From assembly GCF_018413465.1 (NCBI RefSeq), contig NZ_JAHCDK010000001.1:186001-250000 (forward strand): 64,000 nt of DNA. Reading direction: 5' to 3'. A model generated the notes under the pieces. It saw only the letters and a list, made by a program, of their open reading frames with translations. It was not told the origin of the DNA and searched no databases. The position numbers and the translations under genes are program-made. Position 1 is the first letter of the stretch; each line of letters opens with the position of its first letter. Shown piece by piece: positions 43,391 to 52,737 of the stretch. Source of the DNA: Flavobacterium sp. CYK-55 (lineage in GTDB: Bacteria; Bacteroidota; Bacteroidia; Flavobacteriales; Flavobacteriaceae).

Positions 43391-44515
43391 ATGAAATACT
43401 ATATCATTGCCGGTGAAGCTTCAGGCGATTTACACGGTTCTAACTTAATCAAGGCTTTGTACCAACAAGATACTAAGGCGGAAATTCGTTTTTGGGGAGG
43501 AGATTTGATGCAACAAGCCGGCGGAACTTTGGCAAAACACTACCGCGATTTGGCTTTTATGGGTTTTATAGAAGTGGTTTTTAATTTAAAAACTATTCTA
43601 AGCAACATTAAATTTTGTAAAAAAGACATCGAATCTTTTGCTCCGGATGCACTCATTTTTATTGACTATCCGGGCTTTAATATGCGCATTGCTCAGTGGG
43701 CAAAAACCAAAGGAATTCCAACGCACTATTACATTTCACCTCAAATTTGGGCTTGGAAAGAAAACCGCATCAAAGCCATCAAACGCGATTTTGACCAGTT
43801 GTATGTGATTTTACCTTTTGAAAAAGAATTCTACGAACAAAAGCATCATTTTCCGGTTCACTTTGTGGGCCATCCGCTCATTGACGCTATCCACAGCCGA
43901 CAAACCTTGGACAAAGCCACTTTTATCGCTCAAAATCAATTAGAAGACAAACCTATTATTGCCGTTTTGCCAGGAAGCCGAAAACAAGAAATCACCAAAA
44001 TGTTGGGTTTAATGCTCAGTGTTGCCGACATATTTAAAGATTATCAATTTGTGATTGCCGGAGCGCCTAGCCAACCCAAAGAATTTTATCAAAGCTTTTT
44101 GCAAAATAAGAATGTTCATTTTGTGGCCAATCAAACCTATGATTTACTGAGCCATGCCAGCGCAGCATTGGTAACTTCGGGAACAGCCACTTTAGAAACT
44201 GCTTTGTTTAAAGTGCCTGAGGTGGTTTGCTATAAGGGCAGTTGGGCATCGTATCAAATTGCCAAACGCATCATCACGCTCAAATATATTTCACTGGTCA
44301 ATTTAATCATGGATGCACCTGTGGTTACAGAGCTCATACAAAATGATTGCAACACCCAAAAACTCACCCAAGAATTGCAAAAAATCCTAGAACCAGCTCA
44401 CCGAGAAAAACTAATGCAACAATACAATGAACTTGAAAATAAACTCGGCGGATTGGGTGCTAGTGAAAAAACAGCTCAACTTATTGTACGAAGTTTAAAT
44501 TCTGAACGTTTGTAA
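43391..44515 (+). CDS. lpxB: lipid-A-disaccharide synthase
   Basis: This 374-residue GT19 enzyme joins UDP-diacylglucosamine and lipid X into the lipid A disaccharide at the inner membrane. The N-terminal AGEASGDLHGSNLIKAL, PTHYYISPQIWAWKENRI, FVGHPLIDA, AVLPGSRKQEI and TSGTATLETAL segments are typical. It is the third gene of the surE operon. Confidence 0.97.
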   Translation: MKYYIIAGEASGDLHGSNLIKALYQQDTKAEIRFWGGDLMQQAGGTLAKHYRDLAFMGFIEVVFNLKTILSNIKFCKKDIESFAPDALIFIDYPGFNMRIAQWAKTKGIPTHYYISPQIWAWKENRIKAIKRDFDQLYVILPFEKEFYEQKHHFPVHFVGHPLIDAIHSRQTLDKATFIAQNQLEDKPIIAVLPGSRKQEITKMLGLMLSVADIFKDYQFVIAGAPSQPKEFYQSFLQNKNVHFVANQTYDLLSHASAALVTSGTATLETALFKVPEVVCYKGSWASYQIAKRIITLKYISLVNLIMDAPVVTELIQNDCNTQKLTQELQKILEPAHREKLMQQYNELENKLGGLGASEKTAQLIVRSLNSERL

Positions 44516-44539
44516 TACTCATCTGAAAAAAAATATCTT

Positions 44540-45181
44540 TTGAAACGAATTGTTTTTTTTATCCTAATTGTTATTTCATTGGCCAGTTGTAAGCCAACTT
44601 CAACCATTATTACTTCAAAATCTGAAGCCATGAAGCGCGGAATTTACCACGCGCCTGAATCTAAAAAAACGGCTACAGCCAAAACATCCACCAAAAAATC
44701 TGAACCCAAAACCGAACCTAAAAAAGCGGTGGTTAGCGGCAGTCGCATCAACGATAAGAACGATGATGATTATGTAATCAATGTTGAAGATTCGAGTTAT
44801 TTGGTGCAACAGCTCATCAACGCTGCTTCAGAGCAACTCGGAACCCGTTATCGAAGCGGCGGAACCACAGCCGATGGCTTTGATTGTTCAGGGCTTATGT
44901 TTAGTACTTTTAAGAAATTTGACATTACTCTGCCGCGCTCTTCGGTTGAAATGGCTCGCATCGGACGGGTATTAAACGAAGATGATATTAGAAAAGGCGA
45001 TTTGATTTTTTTTAAAACCAACGGACGCAGAACCATTAACCACGTGGGAATGGTTACTGAAGTGACCGATGAAGAAATCAAGTTCATTCACTCATCAACT
45101 CAAAAAGGAGTAGTGATATCTTCAACCAAAGAACCTTATTACGGAAGAACTTTTGCGCAAGCCAATCGAATACTAGAATAA
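44540..45181 (+). CDS. NlpC/P60 (C40) family cell-wall hydrolase lipoprotein, TTG start
   Basis: This 213-residue protein starts at a TTG and has a lipoprotein signal with lipobox SLASC (Cys17). A Lys/Thr-rich linker (about 40-65) precedes a C-terminal NlpC/P60 domain (about 88-213). The catalytic cysteine is Cys116 in DGFDCSGLM and the histidine is His168 in NHVGMVTE. Such enzymes cut peptidoglycan stem peptides. The first downstream ATG would delete the signal, so the TTG is the likely start. It lies 24 bp after lpxB. Confidence 0.9.
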   Translation: MKRIVFFILIVISLASCKPTSTIITSKSEAMKRGIYHAPESKKTATAKTSTKKSEPKTEPKKAVVSGSRINDKNDDDYVINVEDSSYLVQQLINAASEQLGTRYRSGGTTADGFDCSGLMFSTFKKFDITLPRSSVEMARIGRVLNEDDIRKGDLIFFKTNGRRTINHVGMVTEVTDEEIKFIHSSTQKGVVISSTKEPYYGRTFAQANRILE

Positions 45182-45220
45182 TTTTTTGGCTTATTGGCTT
45201 AAATTGAATACTTTAGAGCC

Positions 45221-47272
45221 ATGAACGCCATACAGTTTCCGTTGACCCGGGTGGCAATCGGGTTGACCTTAGGAATTTTATACGCCCGATTTTGCCCATT
45301 ACTCCCATTGCACAGTCTTGCCCTATTTGGGTTACCGTTGCTGATGCTTATCACTTTGCATTTACTGGTCAAAAAACGACCTAAGCTTATACCTATGATA
45401 GGCTTGACTATTTTTTTAACATCAGTTGGTGTTGGAATTTCAGCTTTTACAATTCATTACGAAAAAGGTTATCCGTGTCATTTTACTAATTATTTGAAAG
45501 CTGAATCCATTGATCATGTAGATGTTTTATTGCGTGAAAAATTAAAATCTTCAGACAAAAACTACCGATTTGTAGCCCAAGTTGAGCGCATCAATCAAAA
45601 AGCATGTTTTGGAAAAGTAATCGTTTATTTAAGTAAAGTTGATTTCAAAGCCCCCTCTATCGCTATTGGTACTAGGCTGAGCATCAACTCGATGATTTAC
45701 ACCTCAAAGCCTCAGATGAACCCAGGAAGTTTTGACTATTGGGATTATCTTCAACTCAAAAATATTTATGGGCAAGTTTTTGCAAATGGTCAAAATACTG
45801 CCATACAAAAGCAACCAAAGCAGGATGTTTTTTATTGGGCCGACAAAATACGTCAAAGAGCCATGACTAAATTACAACAAAGCGGTCTAAACTCTGAAAT
45901 TTTACAGATTTTAGCAGCGCTTACAGTAGGCCAACAACAAGAAATTTCACCTGAAATTATTCGTGATTATCAATCCGCAGGCGTGGTGCATATTTTATCT
46001 GTTTCGGGCTTGCATGTTGGTTTTATCGTTTTGTTTTTGGGATTTATACTGAAATTTTTACCAAAAAATCAGAAGACTCGTTGGGTGAAATTGATTGTTA
46101 TTTTAATTTCTCTTTGGGGATTCGCACTGCTCGCCGGGCTTTCTGCGTCAGTGGTTCGTTCGGTAACTATGTATTCTTTTGTGGCGATGGCCATGCATTT
46201 AAAGCGCCAAACAAACATCTTTCATACTTTGTTGGTATCACTTTTACTCATCTTACTAGCAGCACCAACACTCTTATTTGATGTAGGCTTGCAATTGAGT
46301 TATACTGCCTTATTCTTCATTTTATGGTTACAACCTCTCTTAAATAAATGGTGGGCTCCTAATTATAAGATCACACGATATTTTTGGCAAATAACTACTG
46401 TATCATTGGCGGCCCAAATAGGTACTTTACCATTGAGCTTATACTATTTCCATCAATTCCCAGGGCTTTTCTTACTGGCAAATTTAATCGTTATTCCGAT
46501 GATTGGATTGATTATGGCGGTTGGTGTTTCGATAATGATATTTGCAGCAATTGGTTGGGTTCCCAAAACCGGAATAGAGCTTATTAGTTGGTTGATTCAG
46601 AGATTAAATGGGTTTATCAAATTCATTGCTCAGGCTGATGAGTATGTTTTTAAAAATATTCCATTCAATTTATGGATGACTTTTGCGGCTTACCTTTTTG
46701 TCATACTTGTGGTATGGGCTTTAAAAAAACCGATATATAACCGAGTGAAATGGGCTTTGGTTGGTGTTTTGGCTTTACAAATAACCTACACTATAAGTAC
46801 TCAAAATACAAGAACAAAAAGAGAATGGCTTGTGTTGCATCAAAGAAAAGCAACCGCTATCGTAAATCGATTCGGAACAAAAATGGAAGTCTATTATCGT
46901 GAGACTTTACCTAAAAATATCCTAGAAAGTTATCAAACTTCTGAATTTATAAAAAAGGTTCAATATCAGAAGTTAGGTCGGCAAGGGCGTTTTAAAAATT
47001 CAAAAATCTTAATTGCTGATGATCTGAGTGACTACTCAAAAAAACTAAATCCAGATATAATTGTGCTTTGTAACCAACCCAAAGTTAATCTTGAGCGTTT
47101 GCTGGTTGACATGAACCCAAAACTTGTTATAGCTGACGGAAATAACTACCCATCAAGTATAAAACGATGGGAACAAACTTGCCGTCAAAAAAAAATCCCT
47201 TTTCACTACACAGGTAAAAAGGGATTCTTTAGATTATCAGATGAAAATTATTTTTTATTTGCTAAAATTTGA
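45221..47272 (+). CDS. comEC: ComEC/Rec2 family DNA-uptake channel protein
   Basis: This 683-residue membrane protein has an N-terminal helix pair, a DUF4131/OB-fold region (about 60-190) and the competence domain with about eight helices (about 215-510; GVVHILSVSGLHVGFIVLFLGF). The C-terminal ~150 residues keep the spacing of the ComEC metallo-beta-lactamase domain (VLCNQPKVNLERL, LVIADGNNYPSSIKRW), but the usual metal-binding histidines are absent. It should move single-stranded DNA across the inner membrane. Its 3' end overlaps the convergent thioredoxin gene by 25 bp. Confidence 0.9.
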   Translation: MNAIQFPLTRVAIGLTLGILYARFCPLLPLHSLALFGLPLLMLITLHLLVKKRPKLIPMIGLTIFLTSVGVGISAFTIHYEKGYPCHFTNYLKAESIDHVDVLLREKLKSSDKNYRFVAQVERINQKACFGKVIVYLSKVDFKAPSIAIGTRLSINSMIYTSKPQMNPGSFDYWDYLQLKNIYGQVFANGQNTAIQKQPKQDVFYWADKIRQRAMTKLQQSGLNSEILQILAALTVGQQQEISPEIIRDYQSAGVVHILSVSGLHVGFIVLFLGFILKFLPKNQKTRWVKLIVILISLWGFALLAGLSASVVRSVTMYSFVAMAMHLKRQTNIFHTLLVSLLLILLAAPTLLFDVGLQLSYTALFFILWLQPLLNKWWAPNYKITRYFWQITTVSLAAQIGTLPLSLYYFHQFPGLFLLANLIVIPMIGLIMAVGVSIMIFAAIGWVPKTGIELISWLIQRLNGFIKFIAQADEYVFKNIPFNLWMTFAAYLFVILVVWALKKPIYNRVKWALVGVLALQITYTISTQNTRTKREWLVLHQRKATAIVNRFGTKMEVYYRETLPKNILESYQTSEFIKKVQYQKLGRQGRFKNSKILIADDLSDYSKKLNPDIIVLCNQPKVNLERLLVDMNPKLVIADGNNYPSSIKRWEQTCRQKKIPFHYTGKKGFFRLSDENYFLFAKI

Positions 47273-47712
47273 TTAGCTCCTTCTAACCATTTTGATGGAC
47301 CTCCAGCTACGTATCCGGTACTGCCCAATTTGTCAAGATTTATTTTTCCATCTTTCTTGTTTGGATGAGCAAACCAAATGGTTGGATATCCGCGAACACC
47401 AAAAACTTGTTGTAGTTCATTGTTTTGCTGTTGAATTTCGGGCAATTGAGGAGTTCTTCTCGGGAAATCTAACTCAACCAAAACTACATTTTCTTTGGCC
47501 CATTTAGCAAAATCAGGTGTTTTAAGTACTTCGTTTTGCAATCGAATACACCAACCACACCAATCACTTCCGGTAAAAAACAACAGCAAAGGCTTTTTTG
47601 TTTTAATAGAAATATCGGCAGCCTTCTTAAGGTCTGTTTCCCATTTAAGCTCTTGAGCCTGAACTGCTATCGAAGATGTTATCAACAATAAAGCAAAGAA
47701 TATTTTTTTCAT
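47248..47712 (-). CDS. periplasmic thioredoxin-family protein
   Basis: From the ATG at 47712 (MKKIFFALLLITSSIAVQAQ, a clear signal peptide) the protein is 154 residues. An ATG at 47721 would add three residues. The thioredoxin-fold domain has an intact CGWC active site (Cys52 and Cys55) in FTGSDWCGWCIRLQNEVL and a cis-Pro segment GVRGYPTIWF. It is probably a periplasmic disulfide reductase or isomerase of the Thioredoxin_7 (DUF255-like) group. Substrates unknown. Confidence 0.88.
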   Translation of the reverse strand: MKKIFFALLLITSSIAVQAQELKWETDLKKAADISIKTKKPLLLFFTGSDWCGWCIRLQNEVLKTPDFAKWAKENVVLVELDFPRRTPQLPEIQQQNNELQQVFGVRGYPTIWFAHPNKKDGKINLDKLGSTGYVAGGPSKWLEGANQILANKK

Positions 47713-47769
47713 AAAAATCAATTTAAAAAGTTGGCCGCTTGTGGCAATAATAGTGCCGAAGTTAATAAT

Positions 47770-49281
47770 TTATCTAACATCTTGCATGAGTTTTTTTACC
47801 AGCGGAGAAATAGCTATTAAAGCAACTCCAGCGACAAGTGCATAAATAGCCAATTGTTCGTATCCGTCGGCATACACATTTAATTTTTCAAGATTGGATG
47901 CATTTTCAGAGGCACTGGCTATATTGGCTCCGAGCAATCCGGCAAAGTATTGCCCATAAGCGCTGGCTAAAAACCACATACCCATAATAACCGCTTGTGT
48001 CTTTTGCGGCGAAAGTTTGGTCATGGCACTCATTCCGATGGGAGACAAACACAACTCACCAAACGTGATGACAAACCAACCAAAGGTGAATAAATCTAAA
48101 GAAGTTCTTCCGTCGGGCGAGGCGAAAAATTTGGTGTAATAAAACACCCAAAAACCGCCGGCGAGGAATAAAAACCCAAGCCCAAATTTGACTACGGTGT
48201 TGGGTTCTATTTTCTTTTTGGCCAGGAATATCCAAACCATACCCACCAAAGCAGCAAATATGATCACAAACAGAGAATTGGCTGAATTGTTCACACCATT
48301 CGGATCAAGTGCAACACCCAAAACAGTATTGTGCAGATTGTTGGCCGCAAACAAACTCAATGAACCTCCGCTTTGCTCAAAAAACGCCCAAAAGAAAATC
48401 GAAAATATAATGAACACAAGTGCTGCCAATAGTTTTTTGTTTTCAGATGAACTAAAATTTCGCATCTCATAAAACAGATATACAATAGAAGCCGGCCCAA
48501 TAATCATCATGAAATAATCGGTATAAACCGTGTTGGCCACCATCATAATAATAATGGGAATAATGGCCAATGAACCAATGTAAGTTAGAACTTCATATAG
48601 TTTTCGCTTGGAATTTTCGATGTTGAGTAAAGGTGAAAGTCCAATTTCTCCAAGGCTTTTTTGCGTTTGGGTAAACGTGAGCAAACTAATTACCATGACA
48701 ATCGCAGCAAATCCAAAAGCATAGTTCCAACGCAAGGCTTCCGGAACCAACGATGCCCACAAATTACCGTTGGCCACAGCAATACAAATATATCCGCCAA
48801 TAAGCGCACCGAGATTAACTCCGGCATAAAACAATGAAAAACCGGCATCGCGTCGCGGATCATTGTCTTGGTACAATTGGCCTACCATTGATGAAATATT
48901 GGGTTTAAAAAATCCAGTTCCCACGATGGTAAAACTAATCCCGATGAAGAAGAAATTCTTCGGATCAACCGCCAAAATCACACTGCCCAAAATCATGAGC
49001 ATACCGCCCCAAAAAAGTGATTTTCTAAAACCCAGAATCTTGTCGGCAAACAAACCACCAATAAACGTAAAAGCATATACCCAGGCTTGTGTTGCGCCGT
49101 ATTGCAAGTTGGCCACCTCGTCTTTCATGCTGAGTTGACTCACCATAAAAACCACGAGCATACCGCGCATTCCGTAAAAGCAGAAGCGCTCCCACATTTC
49201 GCTAAAAAACAAATACCACAGTTGTTTTGGGTATTTTCCGGAAAAGTTTTGAATTTGTTCGGTGGTGATTTTTGATTCCAT
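47770..49281 (-). CDS. POT family proton-dependent oligopeptide transporter (1 of 3)
   Basis: This 503-residue MFS protein of the PTR2/POT family imports di- and tripeptides with protons. The N-terminal WYLFFSEMWERFCFYGMRGML contains the ExxER-type proton-coupling motif. FTIVGTGFFKPNISSMVGQLY and FSLFYAGVNLGALIGGY are the PTR2 signatures. It lacks the periplasmic insertion seen in its upstream neighbour. It begins 5 bp after the stop of the next POT gene, so the two are one transcript. Confidence 0.95.
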   Translation of the reverse strand: MESKITTEQIQNFSGKYPKQLWYLFFSEMWERFCFYGMRGMLVVFMVSQLSMKDEVANLQYGATQAWVYAFTFIGGLFADKILGFRKSLFWGGMLMILGSVILAVDPKNFFFIGISFTIVGTGFFKPNISSMVGQLYQDNDPRRDAGFSLFYAGVNLGALIGGYICIAVANGNLWASLVPEALRWNYAFGFAAIVMVISLLTFTQTQKSLGEIGLSPLLNIENSKRKLYEVLTYIGSLAIIPIIIMMVANTVYTDYFMMIIGPASIVYLFYEMRNFSSSENKKLLAALVFIIFSIFFWAFFEQSGGSLSLFAANNLHNTVLGVALDPNGVNNSANSLFVIIFAALVGMVWIFLAKKKIEPNTVVKFGLGFLFLAGGFWVFYYTKFFASPDGRTSLDLFTFGWFVITFGELCLSPIGMSAMTKLSPQKTQAVIMGMWFLASAYGQYFAGLLGANIASASENASNLEKLNVYADGYEQLAIYALVAGVALIAISPLVKKLMQDVR

Positions 49282-49286
49282 AGAAG

Positions 49287-50945
49287 TTAGTTTATTCCTT
49301 TTTCTTTCATAACGGCGTTGAGTTGTTTGAGCAAAACAAACATCAATGCGGTAGCAAACATAAGCAATCCGAAGTTAATCCAGAAAAAATCGGTCTTGTC
49401 TTCATAAGAATCCCACATACTGGCCAAAACGCCACTGAGTTTATTGCCGATGGACGTTGACAAAAACCAGCCGCCCATCATGAGTGAAGTAATATTTTTA
49501 GGACTGAGTTTGGAAACTACTGAAAGCCCCATCGGACTTAAGAACAATTCGCCAATGGTTATGATTCCGTAGTTGGCCACGAGCCACCAAACACTGACTT
49601 TTTCGTTACCGTTGGCACCAGCTTTCACCGCAGCCACCATCACCAATACGGACAAAGCCGAAATAAGCAAACCAAAAGCGATTTTAGTAGGCGTGGATGG
49701 TTCTTTTTTCTTGCTTCTTAAATAAGTAAAAAAAGCTACCACCAAAGGCGTGAGCAAAATAACCCAACCCGGATTAATCGATTGACTTAAGTTGGCCGAC
49801 CAATTGTAGACTTGAGTTCCGTCTGCCGGAAGTTTGTCTTTGGCTACGTTTCTGAAATACAGCGGATAATCAACTACTTTAACTACTTTTCCGTCTTTTT
49901 TCTGAATGCGAAAAGCTTCGTCATACAAAGCCACCGAGTCTTTTTTATAAATCAGTGTATCGGTCAGAACCAATTGGGAAGCAATTTGTTGTGAAGTGCC
50001 TTGCAACGAACGATCGGTGTATTTATCGCCCCAATTATTGAGCGCCGATCCGTTGAGCTTGAACACCGCCCAAAACAGAATAACGACACCAAAAATAGTA
50101 AGCAATGCGCCAATAGGACGTTTCTCATCAGCCTTGGCTTTAAAGTACAAACTCGTATAAAAAAAGATAACCGGAATACAAGCAAAGATAAAAGCATCGG
50201 TACTGTCAGAACCAAAAATAGCGCAATCCGGATTTGCATCTGATTGCACGCCTTTTAAAAACCAACCAATCATACCAAAAACAACTGATGGCAATAGAAT
50301 AAACAAAACAATTTTATAAAATGGCATATCCCCGGGCTGTACGCCTTTCTTTTCGGTCTTATCGCCATAGTGTCGGGTTCCGGCCAAAAAGACAAGCACA
50401 CCTATAAACATGCCCACTCCGGCGGCCATAAACGCATATTGCCATCCGAATAAAATCTTGAAAGCCGCGCCAAAGAAATTACAAATAAACGCCCCGACAT
50501 TGATGCCCATGTAAAAGATGTTATAACCTTCATCTTTGCGTGATTTATAGGGTTCGTCGTTGTAAAAATTACCGAGTAAGGTTGAAATGTTGGGTTTAAA
50601 AAATCCGTTGCCCACAATCACCAAGATCATCGCAAGGTATAACATGGTCAGATTGTGAATGCCCATCATCATATAACCCGCGCCCATCATGAGTCCGCCA
50701 ATAACGATGGATTTTTTATAACCCAAATATCGATCGGCAATCAATCCACCAATAAAAGGCGTGAGAAAAACCAGGGCAATGAAGGTTCCGTACAAATCGG
50801 ACGCTTCTTTTTCGGTCATGGCAAAACCGGCTTCAACATCTTTGAGATAAAGTGTAAAAATACCGATCATGAGATAGTATCCGAAACGCTCCCACATTTC
50901 AGACAAAAACAAATAAGGCAGAGCCTTTGGATGATTATTCCACAT
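49287..50945 (-). CDS. POT family proton-dependent oligopeptide transporter (2 of 3)
   Basis: This 552-residue POT protein has SEMWERFGYYLMIGIF, GNGFFKPNISTLLGNFY and YNIFYMGINVGAFICNFF as signatures. It carries an extra hydrophilic segment of about 85 residues (roughly 305-390; rich in Lys, Asp and Gln) between helices in the C-terminal half, predicted to be periplasmic. The other two copies lack it, so specificity may differ. It is co-transcribed with the POT gene at 47770. Confidence 0.95.
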   Translation of the reverse strand: MWNNHPKALPYLFLSEMWERFGYYLMIGIFTLYLKDVEAGFAMTEKEASDLYGTFIALVFLTPFIGGLIADRYLGYKKSIVIGGLMMGAGYMMMGIHNLTMLYLAMILVIVGNGFFKPNISTLLGNFYNDEPYKSRKDEGYNIFYMGINVGAFICNFFGAAFKILFGWQYAFMAAGVGMFIGVLVFLAGTRHYGDKTEKKGVQPGDMPFYKIVLFILLPSVVFGMIGWFLKGVQSDANPDCAIFGSDSTDAFIFACIPVIFFYTSLYFKAKADEKRPIGALLTIFGVVILFWAVFKLNGSALNNWGDKYTDRSLQGTSQQIASQLVLTDTLIYKKDSVALYDEAFRIQKKDGKVVKVVDYPLYFRNVAKDKLPADGTQVYNWSANLSQSINPGWVILLTPLVVAFFTYLRSKKKEPSTPTKIAFGLLISALSVLVMVAAVKAGANGNEKVSVWWLVANYGIITIGELFLSPMGLSVVSKLSPKNITSLMMGGWFLSTSIGNKLSGVLASMWDSYEDKTDFFWINFGLLMFATALMFVLLKQLNAVMKEKGIN

Positions 50946-50960
50946 AGTTGTTTGATTTTA

Positions 50961-50996
50961 AAAAAAGAAACCTACAAGCGAGTAACTTGTAGGTTT
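50961..50996 (-). terminator. terminator after the third POT gene
   Basis: AAACCTACAAG and CTTGTAGGTTT form a perfect 11-bp stem with a 7-nt loop. On the minus strand a TTTCTTTTTTT run follows. It separates the 51026-52702 gene from the two POT genes downstream, which must then have their own start or depend on read-through. Confidence 0.85.
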
Positions 50997-51025
50997 GAAA
51001 GATATAAAAATATTTTGAGTTGTTC

Positions 51026-52702
51026 TTAGCGAACCCCGTGCATTAGTTTTTTCAACAACGGTGTCAAAGCAAATAAAATAATGGCTGCCAAGCCGCAAAG
51101 CACCACAAAAACCATAAAGAATTCAAAAAGATTGTGGATTTCAAATCCGGCGAAAATTGGGTTGTGATCGCTGATTTGGTTATCGGCTAACAACTTAGCT
51201 TGCTCTGGAGTCAAGGTTACGGTTTTGTCTAATACGCCTTGCAAGTCAATTCCAAGTTCTTTGGCTTTGATGAATTTATCTCCGGTGGCCGGCATAATTG
51301 AACCCAAAGTTCCCGCCAAAGCATAACCTGAGGCATTCGATAAGAAAAACACTCCGTATAAAAGTGATGAGAAACGTTTAGGTGATAGTTTTCCGACCAA
51401 CGACAATCCAATCGGTGACAAACACAACTCAGCACAAGTCTGAATTAAATACAAAAGAATCAACCATTTGATGGCCAATAATCCGCTGTTGCCCAAATCT
51501 TTTACGTTGTGCGCAATGATGAAGTAGCTCAAAGCAATCAACGCCAATCCGAAGGCTTGTTTCATCGGAGAAATCGGCTCTTTACTTTTGCTTCTGAGGT
51601 AATCCCAAAGCATACTAAACGGAACCGCAAAGGCTACAACGAACAATCCGTTGAAGATTTGAACCATCGATGGCGGCATGTTCCAGCCGAAGAAATTTCT
51701 ATCGGTTTGGTTGTCAGCGATAAAGGTTAATGAAGAACCCGCTTGTTCAAAAGCAGCCCAGAAAAAGATGATAAAGAAAGCTACGATGTAGATAACAAAA
51801 ATTCTGTCGCGTTCAACTTTGGTTAAAGAAGAATCAGAGACAATAAGTCCTGCCAAAGTCAAACCACTCGAATAAATTAAAGTATATATCAAGTTCTGAT
51901 CAAAAACAAAATGAATCAAAGCACCTAAAGACAAAAATGCAACACCTGCCATGATCAATGCAGTTGAAGAGAAAACTGCTTTTTGCGATTCTCCTTCTTC
52001 GTAATCTGCTGCCTCATTTTTTGAAGGTAATCCGCCCAATGGTCTGCCTTCAGGAGTAACTACATATTTATTTTTTAAGACATAAAACAATGCTGTACCG
52101 ATGAGCATGGCCATAGAAGCTGCCAAAAATCCCCATTTGAACGCGTGGATATCGCGGATACCTTCAGCATTTTTGACATCGCCAACAATCGGGCAAATCA
52201 ACTGTCCGAGGAAAGCACCTAAGTTGATGCCCATATAGAAAATGGTAAACGCAGTATCAAGTTTGCTTTTTTCTTGTTTTGGATATAAACTACCCACCAT
52301 CGATGAAATATTGGGTTTGAAGAATCCGTTCCCAAAAATGATGATTCCGAGTGCCGACCACATTAAAGTATTGGCCAAACCAATGTTAGTTCCGAAAACG
52401 CTGGCACTAAAGAACAATAGTAATTGTCCGATGGCCATCATCAATCCGCCGAGTAAAATACAATTGCGGTTACCAAAAAAACGGTCGGCTATGAATCCGC
52501 CCAACATCGGTGTGAGGTAACAAAGTCCGAGGAAACCGCCATAAATCAGCGATGCATCTTCTTCTTTCATCATGAGTGAATTCACAAGGAACAAGGTCAA
52601 AATAGCGCGCATTCCGTAAAAGTTGAAACGCTCCCACATTTCGGTTCCGAAGAGTACCCAAAGCCCTTTTGGATGTCCGGTTTTTGCTGTAGTTTCTGTC
52701 AT
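51026..52702 (-). CDS. POT family proton-dependent oligopeptide transporter (3 of 3)
   Basis: This 558-residue POT protein has WVLFGTEMWERFNFYGMRAIL, FGNGFFKPNISSMVGSLY and FTIFYMGINLGAFLGQL. A C-terminal hydrophilic stretch (about 475-520) sits before the last helix. Together with the next two genes it makes a tandem triplication of di/tripeptide transporters. It lies 35 bp downstream of the dipeptidyl peptidase gene on the same strand, so protease and importer can be expressed together. Confidence 0.95.
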   Translation of the reverse strand: MTETTAKTGHPKGLWVLFGTEMWERFNFYGMRAILTLFLVNSLMMKEEDASLIYGGFLGLCYLTPMLGGFIADRFFGNRNCILLGGLMMAIGQLLLFFSASVFGTNIGLANTLMWSALGIIIFGNGFFKPNISSMVGSLYPKQEKSKLDTAFTIFYMGINLGAFLGQLICPIVGDVKNAEGIRDIHAFKWGFLAASMAMLIGTALFYVLKNKYVVTPEGRPLGGLPSKNEAADYEEGESQKAVFSSTALIMAGVAFLSLGALIHFVFDQNLIYTLIYSSGLTLAGLIVSDSSLTKVERDRIFVIYIVAFFIIFFWAAFEQAGSSLTFIADNQTDRNFFGWNMPPSMVQIFNGLFVVAFAVPFSMLWDYLRSKSKEPISPMKQAFGLALIALSYFIIAHNVKDLGNSGLLAIKWLILLYLIQTCAELCLSPIGLSLVGKLSPKRFSSLLYGVFFLSNASGYALAGTLGSIMPATGDKFIKAKELGIDLQGVLDKTVTLTPEQAKLLADNQISDHNPIFAGFEIHNLFEFFMVFVVLCGLAAIILFALTPLLKKLMHGVR

Positions 52703-52737
52703 AATAATGGTTTTATAAATTGGTTTTTAGTTTAGAA

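Noticed and set aside
45221..47272. ComEC as truncated by a frameshift
   Set aside because: The frame is intact to a normal stop and the C-terminal part keeps domain-like spacing; decay of the domain fits better than truncation.
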